A DNA stretch of 64,000 bases from Endozoicomonas sp965196975 (GTDB lineage: Bacteria; Pseudomonadota; Gammaproteobacteria; Pseudomonadales; Endozoicomonadaceae), in contig NZ_OZ239981.1 of assembly GCF_965196975.1 (NCBI RefSeq), positions 1,302,001 to 1,366,000 of the forward strand, in the 5' to 3' direction. Of this stretch, positions 26,288 to 38,121 are shown one piece after another (position 1 is the stretch's first letter; each line of letters starts with the position of its first letter). The notes under the pieces were generated by a model, which had not been told where the DNA came from, did no database searches, and saw only the letters and a program-made list of their open reading frames with translations. The position numbers were made by a program, and so were the translations under genes.

Positions 26288-29200
26288 ATGACAGCACGAT
26301 TTATCCACTTGCGGGTGCATACCGAGTTTTCCCTCAGCGACGGACTGGTGCGTATAAAACCGCTGATCAGTTCGATTTCGGGCTCTGGTGCTCCAGCGGT
26401 CGCGGTGACTGACCAGTCCAACCTCTGCTCGCTGGTGAAGTTCTATTCGGGAGCCATGGGAGCGGGTATCAAGCCGATTTGTGGCGCTGACCTCTGGGTA
26501 GAAAACCCGGTGGATGAGCATGCACCGTCCCGTCTGGTGCTGCTGTGTATGAATGAGCAGGGCTATCACAACCTGACAGAGCTGATCTCCAGAGCGTTTA
26601 TGGAAAATCAGCACCATGAGAAGGCCCTGGTAAAACGTGAGTGGATCATGGCCCAGTCGGAAGGGCTGATTGCCCTCTCTGGTGCCAGGGAAGGGGAGAT
26701 TGGTCGGGCACTGGTGGCTTGTAAGAAGCAGTTTGCCAGTGACTTGCTCCAGGAGTGGATGGGCGCGTTTCCTGATCGCTTCTACCTGGAACTGCATCGT
26801 ACCAACCGGGCAGGGGATGAAGAGTGCGTTCATGGATCGGTGAATCTGGCGGCGGAATTCAACTGTCCGGTGGTGGCGACCAATGATGTGATGTTCATGA
26901 CCCGGGATGATTTTGAAGCCCATGAGTCCCGGGTATGCATCGGTGAGAGTGTGGTTCTGGATGATCCCCGCCGAGAACATCGCTACAGTGAAGAGCAGTA
27001 CCTGAAATCTGAAGAAGAGATGGTTGAACTGTTCTCGGATATTCCTGAGGCACTGGCTAACTCTGTTGCCATTGCCCAGCGCTGTTCAGTGAATGTCAAA
27101 CTGGGTGAGTACTTCCTGCCGGAATATCCAGTACCTGAAGGTAAAACCATGGATCAGTTTTTCCGTGAGTTTTCCCATGACGGACTGACTGAAAGACTGG
27201 AGTTTCTGTTTGATACGTCGGCACCCGATTTTCCAGAAATCGAAAAAACCTACCGGGACCGACTGGATTTTGAGCTGAATACCATTCTTCAGATGGGGTT
27301 TCCGGGCTACTTCCTGATCGTAATGGACTTTATCCAGTGGTCCAAAAATAATGGTATCCCGGTGGGCCCTGGCCGGGGTTCCGGTGCGGGGTCTCTGGTG
27401 GCCTATGCCCAGAAAATTACCGACCTTGATCCAATCAAGTATGACCTGCTGTTTGAGCGATTCCTGAATCCTGAACGGGTATCGATGCCCGACTTTGACG
27501 TTGACTTCTGTATGGAAGGACGGGACCGGGTCATTGATTATGTGGCCCGAACCTACGGGCGTAACGCGGTTTCCCAGATCATCACCTTCGGTACCATGGC
27601 GGCCAAGGCAGTGGTTCGGGATGTGGCCCGTGTTCAGGGTAAATCTTATGGTCTGGCGGATCGTCTTTCCAAAATGATCCCTTTTGAAATCGGGATGACC
27701 CTCAGCAAGGCCTATGAGCAGGAAGAGGCGATTCGGGAGTTTCTGGAGACCGATGAAGAGGCCGCTGAAATCTGGGAGATGGCACTTAAGCTGGAAGGGG
27801 TCACTCGTAATGTCGGTAAGCACGCCGGTGGTGTGGTTATTGCGCCCACCAAACTGACGGATTTCGCACCGCTTTACTGTGATGAGCACGGCAAAGGGGT
27901 GGTGACCCAGTATGACAAGAATGATGTGGAATACGCAGGTCTGGTTAAGTTTGACTTCCTTGGCCTGCGTACTTTGACCATTATTGACTGGGCCCTGAAA
28001 TTGATTAATCCCCGACGTGAGCAGCGGGGTGAAGAGCCGTTGGCGATTGAAGCCATCGACCTTGAAGATAAAAGCTCCTACGACATGTTGAAGCGGGCGG
28101 AAACCACCGCGGTATTCCAGCTGGAATCCCGTGGAATGAAAGACCTGATCAAGCGTCTCCAGCCTGACTGTTTTGAAGATATTATCGCACTGGTGGCCCT
28201 GTTCCGTCCTGGTCCGTTGCAGTCAGGAATGGTGGACAATTTTATTAACCGTAAGCATGGTCGGGAGGAACTCTCTTTCCCGGATGCCCAGTATCAGCAT
28301 GAGTGGCTTCAGCCAATTCTGCAGCCCACCTACGGCATTATCCTGTACCAGGAACAGGTCATGCAGATTGCCCAGGTGCTGGCTGGTTATACCCTGGGCG
28401 GTGCGGACATGCTTCGTCGTGCCATGGGTAAGAAAAAGCCGGAAGAAATGGCCAAGCAGCGGGCGGTCTTTGAAGAGGGCGCTATCAGCCAGGGAATTGA
28501 TGGCGAGCTTGCCATGAAGATCTTTGACCTGGTAGAGAAGTTTGCGGGTTACGGCTTTAACAAATCTCACTCTGCAGCGTACGCCCTGGTCTCTTATCAG
28601 ACGCTCTGGCTGAAGGCTCACTATCCATCGGAGTTTATGGCTGCGGTAATGAGCTCCGATATGCAGAATACCGATAAGGTGGTGACCTTTATCGAAGAGT
28701 GTCGGGATATGGGGCTTACCGTGCTGCCTCCCAGCGTGAACAGCGGCGAATATATGTTCGGCGTTAATGACGATGGACATATCGTCTATGGTCTGGGGGC
28801 TATTAAAGGGGTGGGTGAGGGCCCTATTGAGGCAATCGTCAGGGCTCGAAATGAAGGTGGGCCATTCAAGGATCTGTTTGACTTCTGTGAGCGGGTTGAT
28901 GCCAAAAGCATCAACAAGCGGGTTCTGGAGGCATTGATCAAATCAGGCGCCTTGGACCTGCTTGGTCCCGCGCCTGAAAAGCCTGCGCAGTTGAATTTCA
29001 ATCGTGCCGTGCTTGAAGCGAGTCAGCTTGAGGCAATCAAAGCAGCCGACCAGGCGGCTAAAAACCTGGATTCCGGTCATATGGATATGTTTGGTGCTCT
29101 GGTACCTGCCGGAGAAGAAGATGTTTACGACACTTATCTGAAAACTGGTGAGTGGACGGATAAGGTTCGACTTGGCGGCGAGAAAGATACCTTAGGGCTC

Positions 29201-29797
29201 TATCTTACTGGTCATCCTATTGATGAATACGAAAGTGAAATTCGGCACTTTATCCGAAACCGTATCAAGGATTTGCAACCCGCCCGCGGTGATAGCCAGA
29301 ATATTGCCGGGCTGGTGGTGGATATGCGGGTTATGAAAAACAAGAAGGGGGACAAAATGGCGTTTGTTACCCTGGATGACCGTACCGCACGGATTGAGGT
29401 GTCGTTTTTTGCCGATGTGTTTGCCGAGTATCAACACCTTCTGCATAAAGATGCTGTGCTGGTGGTGGAAGGTGAAGTCACTTTTGATGATTACTCCGGT
29501 AGTCTAAAAGTCCGCTCGAAGAAAGTAATGAAAGTGGTGGATGCCCGCAGCCATTATGCCCGCCGCCTGGTGCTTGAGGTTTCTCATGAGCAGATTGACG
29601 GCCATTTTGGGCGAAAGCTGTCGTCCATGCTGAGCGAACAACCAGGTCGACTCCCGGTCAGAATTGATTACCGTCGGGAAGATGCCTGTGCCAGCTTGAT
29701 GCTGGGCGAGCAATGGCTGGTTAGCCCCAGTGATGAACTGGTGCTGGAACTTAGACAGTGGCTTGGCAAGAATGCGGCGAAAGTTGAGTATGCCTGA
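26288..29797 (+). CDS. dnaE: DNA polymerase III alpha subunit
   Basis: This 1169-aa catalytic subunit of the replicative polymerase has the N-terminal PHP domain (FIHLRVHTEFSLSDG), the polymerase palm with VGPGRGSGAGSLVAYAQ and the catalytic PDFDVDFCMEGRD (about 400), then GYGFNKSHSAAYAL, a helix-hairpin-helix region and an OB fold (AGLVVDMRVMKNKKGDKMAFVTLDD near 1005-1030). The length is like E. coli DnaE (1160). It has its own terminator. In related genomes it sits directly between rnhB and accA; here both junctions carry extra genes. Confidence 0.97.
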   Translation: MTARFIHLRVHTEFSLSDGLVRIKPLISSISGSGAPAVAVTDQSNLCSLVKFYSGAMGAGIKPICGADLWVENPVDEHAPSRLVLLCMNEQGYHNLTELISRAFMENQHHEKALVKREWIMAQSEGLIALSGAREGEIGRALVACKKQFASDLLQEWMGAFPDRFYLELHRTNRAGDEECVHGSVNLAAEFNCPVVATNDVMFMTRDDFEAHESRVCIGESVVLDDPRREHRYSEEQYLKSEEEMVELFSDIPEALANSVAIAQRCSVNVKLGEYFLPEYPVPEGKTMDQFFREFSHDGLTERLEFLFDTSAPDFPEIEKTYRDRLDFELNTILQMGFPGYFLIVMDFIQWSKNNGIPVGPGRGSGAGSLVAYAQKITDLDPIKYDLLFERFLNPERVSMPDFDVDFCMEGRDRVIDYVARTYGRNAVSQIITFGTMAAKAVVRDVARVQGKSYGLADRLSKMIPFEIGMTLSKAYEQEEAIREFLETDEEAAEIWEMALKLEGVTRNVGKHAGGVVIAPTKLTDFAPLYCDEHGKGVVTQYDKNDVEYAGLVKFDFLGLRTLTIIDWALKLINPRREQRGEEPLAIEAIDLEDKSSYDMLKRAETTAVFQLESRGMKDLIKRLQPDCFEDIIALVALFRPGPLQSGMVDNFINRKHGREELSFPDAQYQHEWLQPILQPTYGIILYQEQVMQIAQVLAGYTLGGADMLRRAMGKKKPEEMAKQRAVFEEGAISQGIDGELAMKIFDLVEKFAGYGFNKSHSAAYALVSYQTLWLKAHYPSEFMAAVMSSDMQNTDKVVTFIEECRDMGLTVLPPSVNSGEYMFGVNDDGHIVYGLGAIKGVGEGPIEAIVRARNEGGPFKDLFDFCERVDAKSINKRVLEALIKSGALDLLGPAPEKPAQLNFNRAVLEASQLEAIKAADQAAKNLDSGHMDMFGALVPAGEEDVYDTYLKTGEWTDKVRLGGEKDTLGLYLTGHPIDEYESEIRHFIRNRIKDLQPARGDSQNIAGLVVDMRVMKNKKGDKMAFVTLDDRTARIEVSFFADVFAEYQHLLHKDAVLVVEGEVTFDDYSGSLKVRSKKVMKVVDARSHYARRLVLEVSHEQIDGHFGRKLSSMLSEQPGRLPVRIDYRREDACASLMLGEQWLVSPSDELVLELRQWLGKNAAKVEYA

Positions 29798-29842
29798 CAG
29801 AAAATAATGACTGTGCGCACTGAACGGAAGTCGATCTGAAGT

Positions 29843-29876
29843 GGGAGCTGCAGAGGTTTTGCAGTCTCCCTTTTCA
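29843..29876 (+). terminator. Terminator after dnaE
   Basis: The stem gggagctgca / tgcagtctccc has one bulge and is followed by a T4 run and an AT-rich stretch, 46 bp after the dnaE stop. Confidence 0.75.
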
Positions 29877-29913
29877 TAGAAAAACATAAGAAAACTGAAT
29901 GGGGAGTATGCTT

Positions 29914-31557
29914 ATGAATAGCCCCTCTGTGACCGCTGGAACTCATACCGTTTTCAATCAGCCTCCACCTCTGGATCCTTATAATCTCTTTTCCACAGAT
30001 ACGTCGTTAAAGGAAGCGTTGTCTCCACTGTCCTGGGCTGAGCCTCTGCTGAAGGATTATGGTCATCTGGCAGGTCATGAATTTTTTTCAGCGGGCTTCC
30101 TTGCCAATCAAAACCAGCCCCTATTGCGAACCCATGACCGGTTTGGCAACCGAATTGACCGGGTTGATTTTCATCCGGCCTATCATCAGCTGATGAAATC
30201 AGCTATTGAACATGGCCTGCCATCATTACCCTGGAGCAATACGAATCCTGGTGCTCAAGTGGCTCGAGCTGCCATGATGTATCTGCACAATCAGGTTGAA
30301 GCCGGTACCTGCTGTCCTCTCACCATGACCTTTGCTGCGGTGCCTGCCCTGAATCAGCAGCCGGACCTGGCCAGTCGCTGGTTACCGTTGATGACCTCCC
30401 GACAGTACGATCCAGACGATAAACCCTGGTATGAAAAGCCGGGTGTTACGCTGGGAATGGCCATGACGGAGAAGCAGGGTGGAACCGATGTACGTGCCAA
30501 TACGACCCGTGCGGTGCCGCTTGGCAAAGGTGGGCCGGGGGGGCTTTATGCTCTGACCGGGCATAAATGGTTCTGCTCGGCCCCAATGAGTGATGGGTTT
30601 CTGGTGCTGGCCCAGGCATCAAAAGGACTGTCGTGTTTTTTATTGCCTCGGTGGCGTGAGGATGGCCAGCGAAATGGGTTGCACATTCAACGGTTGAAAG
30701 ACAAGTTGGGGAATCGCTCCAACGCCTCTGCTGAAGTGGAGTTTCAGGAGGCCCATGGCTGGTTGATTGGTGAAGAGGGGCGTGGGGTTCATAGCATTAT
30801 TCAGATGGTGGCGCTGACGAGATTTGATTGCATCACCGGCTCTGCAGCCCTGATGCGACAGGCCGCTGCTCAGGCTATACACCACTGCAGTTACCGCCAG
30901 GTTGCCGGTAAGTTGTTAACCGAACAGCCACTGATGGAGAATGTTCTGGCAGATCTGGCTCTGGAAAGTGAGGCTGCTCTGGCATTCAGCCTGCGGGTTG
31001 CCCGTAGCCTTGATTGTCCTGATGATGAATACGAACAGCTGTTTTGCCGAATAGCGACAGCGATTGGAAAATACTGGGTCTGTAAACGGGCGCCTGGACA
31101 TATCAATGAGGCTCAGGAGTGTCTCGGTGGGGCAGGTTATGTGGAGGAGTCCATTCTACCAAGGCTTTATCGTGAGGCACCGGTCAATTCCATATGGGAA
31201 GGCAGTGGAAATGTTCAGTGTCTGGATATTCTGAGAACACTGCAACGGCAACCTGATTCATTGAATGTCCTGTTTACTGAGCTGGAAAAAACCTCTGGAG
31301 CGGATACTCAGTTGGATCTGTGTGTTACCAACTTGAAGAACGACCTGGTAAATCCCGCTAACGCTCACTTTCAGGCTCGCCGATTGGTTGAAGGTCTGGC
31401 GATTTGTCTGCAGGCAAGCCTGTTGCTGCAGTCCGGCAATGCACTGGTGGCCAGTAGCTTTCTGAGAGGGCGACTGGATAGAGTCGGGCTGGCCTATGGC
31501 ACATTACCGGTGGGAATTGCCTGTCGAGACCTGATAGAAAGAGCCCGTCCGAGGTAG
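29914..31557 (+). CDS. aidB: AidB-type acyl-CoA dehydrogenase family protein
   Basis: The 547-aa flavoprotein matches E. coli AidB, an acyl-CoA-dehydrogenase homologue induced by alkylation damage, across its length: HTVFNQPPPL at the N-terminus, GMAMTEKQGGTDVRANTTRA, HKWFCSAPMSDGFLVLAQ, LKDKLGNRSNASAEVEF, MVALTRFDCITGSAALMR and LYREAPVNSIWEGSGNVQCLD. The FAD-binding and active-site regions are intact. The ATG at 29914 is chosen for its GGGGAG site 8 nt upstream and for matching the E. coli start; ATGs at 29899 and 29908 are alternatives. It sits alone between dnaE and accA, which are usually adjacent. Confidence 0.9.
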   Translation: MNSPSVTAGTHTVFNQPPPLDPYNLFSTDTSLKEALSPLSWAEPLLKDYGHLAGHEFFSAGFLANQNQPLLRTHDRFGNRIDRVDFHPAYHQLMKSAIEHGLPSLPWSNTNPGAQVARAAMMYLHNQVEAGTCCPLTMTFAAVPALNQQPDLASRWLPLMTSRQYDPDDKPWYEKPGVTLGMAMTEKQGGTDVRANTTRAVPLGKGGPGGLYALTGHKWFCSAPMSDGFLVLAQASKGLSCFLLPRWREDGQRNGLHIQRLKDKLGNRSNASAEVEFQEAHGWLIGEEGRGVHSIIQMVALTRFDCITGSAALMRQAAAQAIHHCSYRQVAGKLLTEQPLMENVLADLALESEAALAFSLRVARSLDCPDDEYEQLFCRIATAIGKYWVCKRAPGHINEAQECLGGAGYVEESILPRLYREAPVNSIWEGSGNVQCLDILRTLQRQPDSLNVLFTELEKTSGADTQLDLCVTNLKNDLVNPANAHFQARRLVEGLAICLQASLLLQSGNALVASSFLRGRLDRVGLAYGTLPVGIACRDLIERARPR

Positions 31558-31861
31558 TTTTGTGGCGGGCACAAATGGCCATTCTTTAAAGTATTGCCCG
31601 TTTGTTGTGCCCGAGGACTACAATACCGTTGATTTGTTTACAGGCGATTACGCTTTTTAACTCGACTTTCCGGCGGTGTTTACGTATTTTGATCCCTATT
31701 TACTATCCGGCCATGATTAAGCGGAGCCTGAGAGACAATCCGGTCACCCATGACAGGACAGACAAAACTGTCAGATACGAGGGAGTCGTTGGGATTGCCG
31801 GGCAGCGGGTTGTGCTGGTGGCAAACAGCCTTGAACGTCTCTGAATAGATAAGTGGATTTC

Positions 31862-32812
31862 ATGAACCCGAATTACCTGGATTTTGAACAGCCAATTGCT
31901 GAACTGGAAGCCAAGATAGAAGAGCTTCGGCTGGTCAGCAGCGATGCAGAACTGAATATTACAGAAGAGATTGCGACACTGCAGGATAAGTGCCGCAGTC
32001 TGACGGACTCCATTTTCAGCAACCTTTCTTCATGGCAGGTAGCTCAGCTGGCCAGACATCCCAGAAGGCCTTACACGCTGGACTATATTCGCCATATTTT
32101 CACCGAGTTTGATGAGCTCCATGGTGATCGCCATTTTGCCGATGACCCTTCCATTGTTGGTGGTATGGCTCGACTGGATGGTCGACCGGTCATGGTCATT
32201 GGCCATCAGAAAGGGCGTGAGATCGAAGAGAAGGTTCGCCGGAATTTCGGCATGCCAAAACCGGAAGGTTACCGTAAAGCCTGTCGCCTGATGGAAATGG
32301 CTGAGCGTTTCAATATGCCCATCCTGACATTTATTGATACTCCGGGTGCCTATCCTGGTATCGGGGCAGAGGAGCGTGGGCAGAGTGAAGCGATTGCCTT
32401 CAATCTGGCGGTAATGTCACGTCTGAAAGTGCCGGTAATTTCCACAGTTATTGGTGAAGGTGGTTCCGGTGGGGCATTGGCCATCGGCGTTTGCGATCAT
32501 CTGGTGATGATGGGGTATTCAACTTACTCTGTGATTTCACCTGAGGGCTGTGCATCTATCCTCTGGAAAAAAGCCGAGTATGCCTCTACCGCTGCTGAAG
32601 CCATGGGTGTGACCGCCGGTCGTTTGAAAGAGCTGGGTCTGGTGGATACCCTGGTGGAAGAGCCATTGGGTGGTGCACATCGTGACCCTGAAGCGGCGGC
32701 TGCCAGTTTGAAAGCAACACTGGTGAGTCAGTTGAATACACTTACAACGCTGGACAGCGACACCCTGCTGGAAAATCGTTATCAGAAGATCAGGGACTTT
32801 GGATCACTTTGA
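31862..32812 (+). CDS. accA: Acetyl-CoA carboxylase carboxyltransferase subunit alpha
   Basis: This 316-aa subunit pairs with AccD to carboxylate acetyl-CoA to malonyl-CoA, the first step of fatty-acid synthesis. NYLDFEQPIAELEAKIEEL, SWQVAQLARHPRRPYTLDYI, FIDTPGAYPGIGAEERGQSEAI, VIGEGGSGGALAIGV and YSTYSVISPEGCASILWK are near-identical to family consensus. The ATG at 31862 gives an E. coli-like start; a GTG at 31853 is in frame. Its stop overlaps the tilS start. Confidence 0.96.
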   Translation: MNPNYLDFEQPIAELEAKIEELRLVSSDAELNITEEIATLQDKCRSLTDSIFSNLSSWQVAQLARHPRRPYTLDYIRHIFTEFDELHGDRHFADDPSIVGGMARLDGRPVMVIGHQKGREIEEKVRRNFGMPKPEGYRKACRLMEMAERFNMPILTFIDTPGAYPGIGAEERGQSEAIAFNLAVMSRLKVPVISTVIGEGGSGGALAIGVCDHLVMMGYSTYSVISPEGCASILWKKAEYASTAAEAMGVTAGRLKELGLVDTLVEEPLGGAHRDPEAAAASLKATLVSQLNTLTTLDSDTLLENRYQKIRDFGSL

Positions 32813-34239
32813 TTTCAAAAACGATTTCAAAACGGATTGCAAAAAACAACTCAGAGATCGTCTCCTGTCACCCACTCAGTCCTGAGTGGGTGCTTGGTCA
32901 ATTATCTTCAAGTCTGCAGTTGCCAATATCTGAATGCCCTTTAACGGTTGCATTCAGTGGTGGTGTGGATTCTACCGTTTTACTCCATTTGCTGATCTGC
33001 CTGCGTGATAAGGGCGATATCTCTGATGTTTCTGCCGTTCATGTTCATCATGGTTTGAGTTGCTACGCTGATCAGTGGGCTGAGCACTGTCAATCGATAT
33101 GTGATCGGTGGAAGGTGTCTTTGACAATTACCAGAGTGTCTCTGGAAAATCAGGGCTATGGTCTGGAACAGGCAGCCAGGGATGCTCGATACCAGGTATT
33201 TGTGAATGCCGTAAAAGAGGGTGGCTGCCTGCTGCAAGGGCATCATCGTGATGATCAAGCTGAAACGGTTCTGCTCAGGTTGTTCAGAGGAACCGGTGTT
33301 GATGGCATTCAGGGTATTCCTGGAAAAAGACCCCTGGGTAATGGGCTGTTGCTCCGCCCTTTATTGAATGTGCCGAGATCGGCGATTGAAGATTACGCCC
33401 GTTCAAATAGCCTCCAGTTTATTGAAGATGACAGCAATACGGATGAGCGCTTTTCCCGTAACTTTCTTCGTCAGCGACTGATACCCATGGTTGAAGAGCG
33501 CTGGCCAGGTGTGTCTGAACGATTGGTTGAATTTGTGCGGGAAGTGGGGCAGGTGAATCAGGTCGTGCAGCAGCATACTGCCGATCAGTTGGAAACGTGT
33601 ATTGATTATCGTCCGCAATGGCTTCTTGATCAGCAACCGCTGATTAACATAGCAGCTATGAAGTTGCTTGATATCGGTTCCCAGCGACGCGTGGTTCGTG
33701 AGTGGTTGAAACTGCAGGAAATACAACCCCCCTCCAGAGAAACGCTTGAGCAGATATTTTTTGAAGTGGTTGAGGCTCGAGTTGATGCAGAGCCTCTGCT
33801 GAGAATTTCAAATCGCTTTACACTGACTCGCTATCAACAAATGCTGGTGGTACTGGATGAAGAAATTCGCCTGAACGCATTTGAACCCATGTTATGGGAC
33901 TGGCGCAAAGAGCCTGTGCTGGAGCTGGGAGATCGCTCTCTGATCTGTCGTTCCGTTCAGGAGAAAGAAGGTAGAGTCATTCAACTGCCTCAAAAAACAT
34001 TGCTGTTGAAACGTCGTTGCCACATATCAGGTGATGAAAAGTTTGCCATCGCTGGACGGCAAGGTCGAAAAACACTGAAAAAATGGCTTCAGGACTATAA
34101 AGTGCCACCCTGGTTGAGAGAGTATCTTCCGTTTATTTTTGATGGTAAGCAAATGGTAGCCGCTCCCGGTCTCTGGAGTTGTGTTGATGATGGTTCAGGC
34201 GATGTTGATGGTATTTCTCTCAGTTGGAAAAGCGCCTGA
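32809..34239 (+). CDS. tilS: tRNA(Ile)-lysidine synthase
   Basis: The 476-aa enzyme converts C34 of tRNA-Ile(CAU) to lysidine so that it reads AUA codons. The PP-loop ATPase motif is VAFSGGVDSTVLLHLL (about residues 47-62), and HHGLSCYADQWAEHC, GHHRDDQAETVLLRLFRGTGVDGIQGI and the C-terminal substrate-binding domain (TLKKWLQDYKVPPWLREYLP) are present. The start is a TTG at 32809 that overlaps the accA stop by 4 bp, giving tight coupling. Confidence 0.93.
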   Translation: MISKTISKRIAKNNSEIVSCHPLSPEWVLGQLSSSLQLPISECPLTVAFSGGVDSTVLLHLLICLRDKGDISDVSAVHVHHGLSCYADQWAEHCQSICDRWKVSLTITRVSLENQGYGLEQAARDARYQVFVNAVKEGGCLLQGHHRDDQAETVLLRLFRGTGVDGIQGIPGKRPLGNGLLLRPLLNVPRSAIEDYARSNSLQFIEDDSNTDERFSRNFLRQRLIPMVEERWPGVSERLVEFVREVGQVNQVVQQHTADQLETCIDYRPQWLLDQQPLINIAAMKLLDIGSQRRVVREWLKLQEIQPPSRETLEQIFFEVVEARVDAEPLLRISNRFTLTRYQQMLVVLDEEIRLNAFEPMLWDWRKEPVLELGDRSLICRSVQEKEGRVIQLPQKTLLLKRRCHISGDEKFAIAGRQGRKTLKKWLQDYKVPPWLREYLPFIFDGKQMVAAPGLWSCVDDGSGDVDGISLSWKSA

Positions 34240-34400
34240 CAACGCGAATGCCCTTCGGAAAACCGAGGGGTTATAATGGCCGAATATCCAACAATTAGCG
34301 GTATAACGGTTTTACGTTTACCGCCGGTTTTGGTATCCTGATATCCCATCTTGAGACTCTCTTTTCACCCCGCTTTAATTTAGATTCACAGCAGGTAAGC

Positions 34401-36032
<1,632 letters not shown>

Positions 36033-36079
36033 AGCCAGTTGAGAATGCCTGCTTTTGTAGAGAGCCTGAAGGAACGTTT

Positions 36080-36931
36080 GTGAAAAGCAAAATTGTTGAT
36101 GTTAATGGAATTCAGGTCGCTAATGATCTGCCGTTCGTCCTGTTTGCCGGGATGAATGTGCTGGAATCAAGAGACCTGGCCATGAAAGTGGCAGAAGAGT
36201 ACGTAAGGGTTACCGAAAAACTCGGTATTCCTTATATCTTCAAGGCTTCTTTTGATAAGGCTAACCGTTCGTCAATTGCTTCGTACCGTGGTCCGGGCAT
36301 TGATGAAGGGCTGAAGATTTTTCAGGAACTGAAGGCAACCTTCGGTTTTCCGATCATTACCGATGTTCATGAACCTCATCAGTGCCAGTCTGTGGCTGAA
36401 GTGGTGGATGTGATTCAGCTGCCTGCGTTTCTGGCCCGCCAGACGGACCTGGTAGAAGCCATGGCAAAAACCGGTGCAGTCATTAACATCAAAAAGCCGC
36501 AGTTTCTCAGTCCTGGCCAGATGGGTAATATCACGGATAAATTCCGTGAAGCAGGCAATGATCGCCTGATTCTCTGTGAGCGTGGTGTGAACTTTGGCTA
36601 CGACAACCTGGTGGTTGATATGCTTGGTTTTCACACCATGAAACAGGTAAGCGGTGGCGCACCGGTGATCTTCGATGTGACTCACTCGCTGCAGTGCCGT
36701 GACCCAATGGGTGCTGCTTCCGGTGGCCGTCGTCATCAGGTGACTGAACTGGCTCGTGCCGGTATGGCGGTTGGTCTGGCAGGACTGTTCCTGGAAGCCC
36801 ATCCTGACCCTGATAATGCCCGCTGTGATGGTCCTTCCGCTCTGCGTTTGTCCATGCTTGAGCCATTCCTGGCTCAGATCAAAGCACTGGATGAGCTGGT
36901 GAAGTCTTTCAAAGAGCTGGATACAAACTAA
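36080..36931 (+). CDS. kdsA: 3-deoxy-D-manno-octulosonate 8-phosphate synthase
   Basis: This 283-aa enzyme condenses PEP with arabinose 5-phosphate to make Kdo-8-P for lipopolysaccharide. LFAGMNVLESRDLAM, FKASFDKANRSSIASYRGPG, TDVHEPHQ, INIKKPQFLSPGQM and ERGVNFGYDNLVVDM, DVTHSLQ and LFLEAHPDPDNARCDGPSAL match the family. The start is GTG at 36080 with AAGGA upstream. In Pseudomonas-type genomes eno follows directly; here about 7.5 kb of other DNA intervenes. Confidence 0.96.
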   Translation: MKSKIVDVNGIQVANDLPFVLFAGMNVLESRDLAMKVAEEYVRVTEKLGIPYIFKASFDKANRSSIASYRGPGIDEGLKIFQELKATFGFPIITDVHEPHQCQSVAEVVDVIQLPAFLARQTDLVEAMAKTGAVINIKKPQFLSPGQMGNITDKFREAGNDRLILCERGVNFGYDNLVVDMLGFHTMKQVSGGAPVIFDVTHSLQCRDPMGAASGGRRHQVTELARAGMAVGLAGLFLEAHPDPDNARCDGPSALRLSMLEPFLAQIKALDELVKSFKELDTN

Positions 36932-36949
36932 GTACTATTGTTGTACTTT

Positions 36950-36987
36950 AAACCTCTTGCTTTGTTGAAGAGCGGGAGGTTTTTTTA
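36950..36987 (+). terminator. Terminator after kdsA
   Basis: The stem aaacctc/gaggttt has an inner stretch that can pair further (ctt/aag) and is followed by a T7 run, just after the kdsA stop. Confidence 0.75.
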
Positions 36988-37085
36988 TGGCTGAGAACTT
37001 TTTTGTTGAGTAAGGTCGTAATACCAATCGAACTTTCCAGCTACCTATTGCGCTGATAATCTGAGCTTTATATCCTGTGTTTCTC

Positions 37086-37108
37086 ATTCCCACGCTCTGC
37101 GTGGGAAT
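37086..37108. repeat. REP-like short palindrome
   Basis: The palindrome attcccacgc-tct-gcgtgggaat has 10-bp perfect arms. Short palindromes of the form TCCCACGC...GCGTGGGA are a common dispersed repeat in gammaproteobacteria. Only this copy is seen in the window. Confidence 0.55.
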
Positions 37109-37218
37109 CCATAGTGCTGGTTATGAATTGGTGGAAAAGCGTTATCGAGTAGAGTTTGGGAAGATAAAACATGGTGATAAAGTCTATGCCTGGCCAGTTA
37201 AATCAAACAAGGATCGCC

Positions 37219-37927
37219 ATGAATATAAGAATATTTTTTTTCGTTAAGGTCTTTGATAACGAACAATATGCTGAGGAGTTCATAAAAGGAAGGTTGTTCG
37301 CTAATCGGCTTTCCTATTTTAGGAAACTCGAAGAAGGGGAAAATGCTAATCGTAGCGACTTTTACGAAGGCTTATATGCATGGCATCAACCAGATCAAAT
37401 TAGGTTTGAAATAAATGGTCGAGAAATCACTGATATAGCAGGACCGGTTTCAGTCCAGAATATGCACTGTGACAGTCTTAACCTCTTCTGTATATATACT
37501 GCTCATAACGGGGGTTTTGAAAACACATCATTTGACTCTTTAGAAGCGTTAAAAAAAGCAATTTGAGATTTCTGAAGAGTGTCAAAAGTTGGGTGAGTAT
37601 GCGGTTATAGTCACGGATGTCAAAGCGTTCATTGACCGAATAACTCTAGCAGCTCAAGCTAACAATTTTGGTATGGAATCTAGACTGGTCGAGTATTACG
37701 ATCCCGCATCATTCAATGGCACATTTGATGAAGTCGATGTAATCTTTCGAAAGCGTATCGAGTATAAACATCAAAAAGAATATCGTTTTGCAATACATAC
37801 TGGTACTGAAGGAGACGAACCTCTCATATTGGGTATTGGAGATATCAGTGACATCACAACAAAATGCAAAGCTACTGAAATAAATAATTATTTTGAGGTA
37901 AAACCTCGAAATAGACAAACTGCTTAG
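37219..37927 (+). pseudogene. Hypothetical gene with frameshift at an A7 run
   Basis: The frame from the ATG at 37219 (AAGGA upstream; MNIRIFFFVKVFDNEQYAEEF start) stops at 37566. A frame shifted by one base continues to 37927 with similar character (GEYAVIVTDVKAFIDRI, RIEYKHQKEYRFAIHT). With six instead of seven A residues at 37551-37557 the two join as LKKQFEISEECQKLGEY and give one protein of about 235 aa. I do not recognise the family; the N-terminal pattern (KVF, YAEEFI, RLFANRLSYFRKLEEGE) reminds me of unassigned proteins with a DUF2971-like look. It is either a true frameshift or a homopolymer sequencing error. Confidence 0.6.
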
Positions 37928-38121
37928 ATGCTGAGCTACGCAGCACTTTTCTATGGATTCTTGCGGTGTATTAAAAAAATACCGTAGTCGTCCTCTAACG
38001 TATCTTTATAGCCACCATCTGTGAGATTTTTTGTATTTCTAAAGACCTAGCAAGTCAACCAGAGGCCTTCTGCTTTCAGGGCCATAATAGACTGCACCAA
38101 CAGGTACCCTGTTTTCGGTTT

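Noticed and set aside
31602..31844. 80-codon frame between aidB and accA
   Set aside because: No ribosome site, no motif, and it occupies what should be the accA promoter region.
37120..37246. Open stretch just upstream of the A7-frameshifted gene that reads like protein (GYELVEKRYRVEFGKIKHGD)
   Set aside because: It has no start codon with a ribosome site and ends within the next gene's start; it may be a remnant of another gene, but is too short to call.
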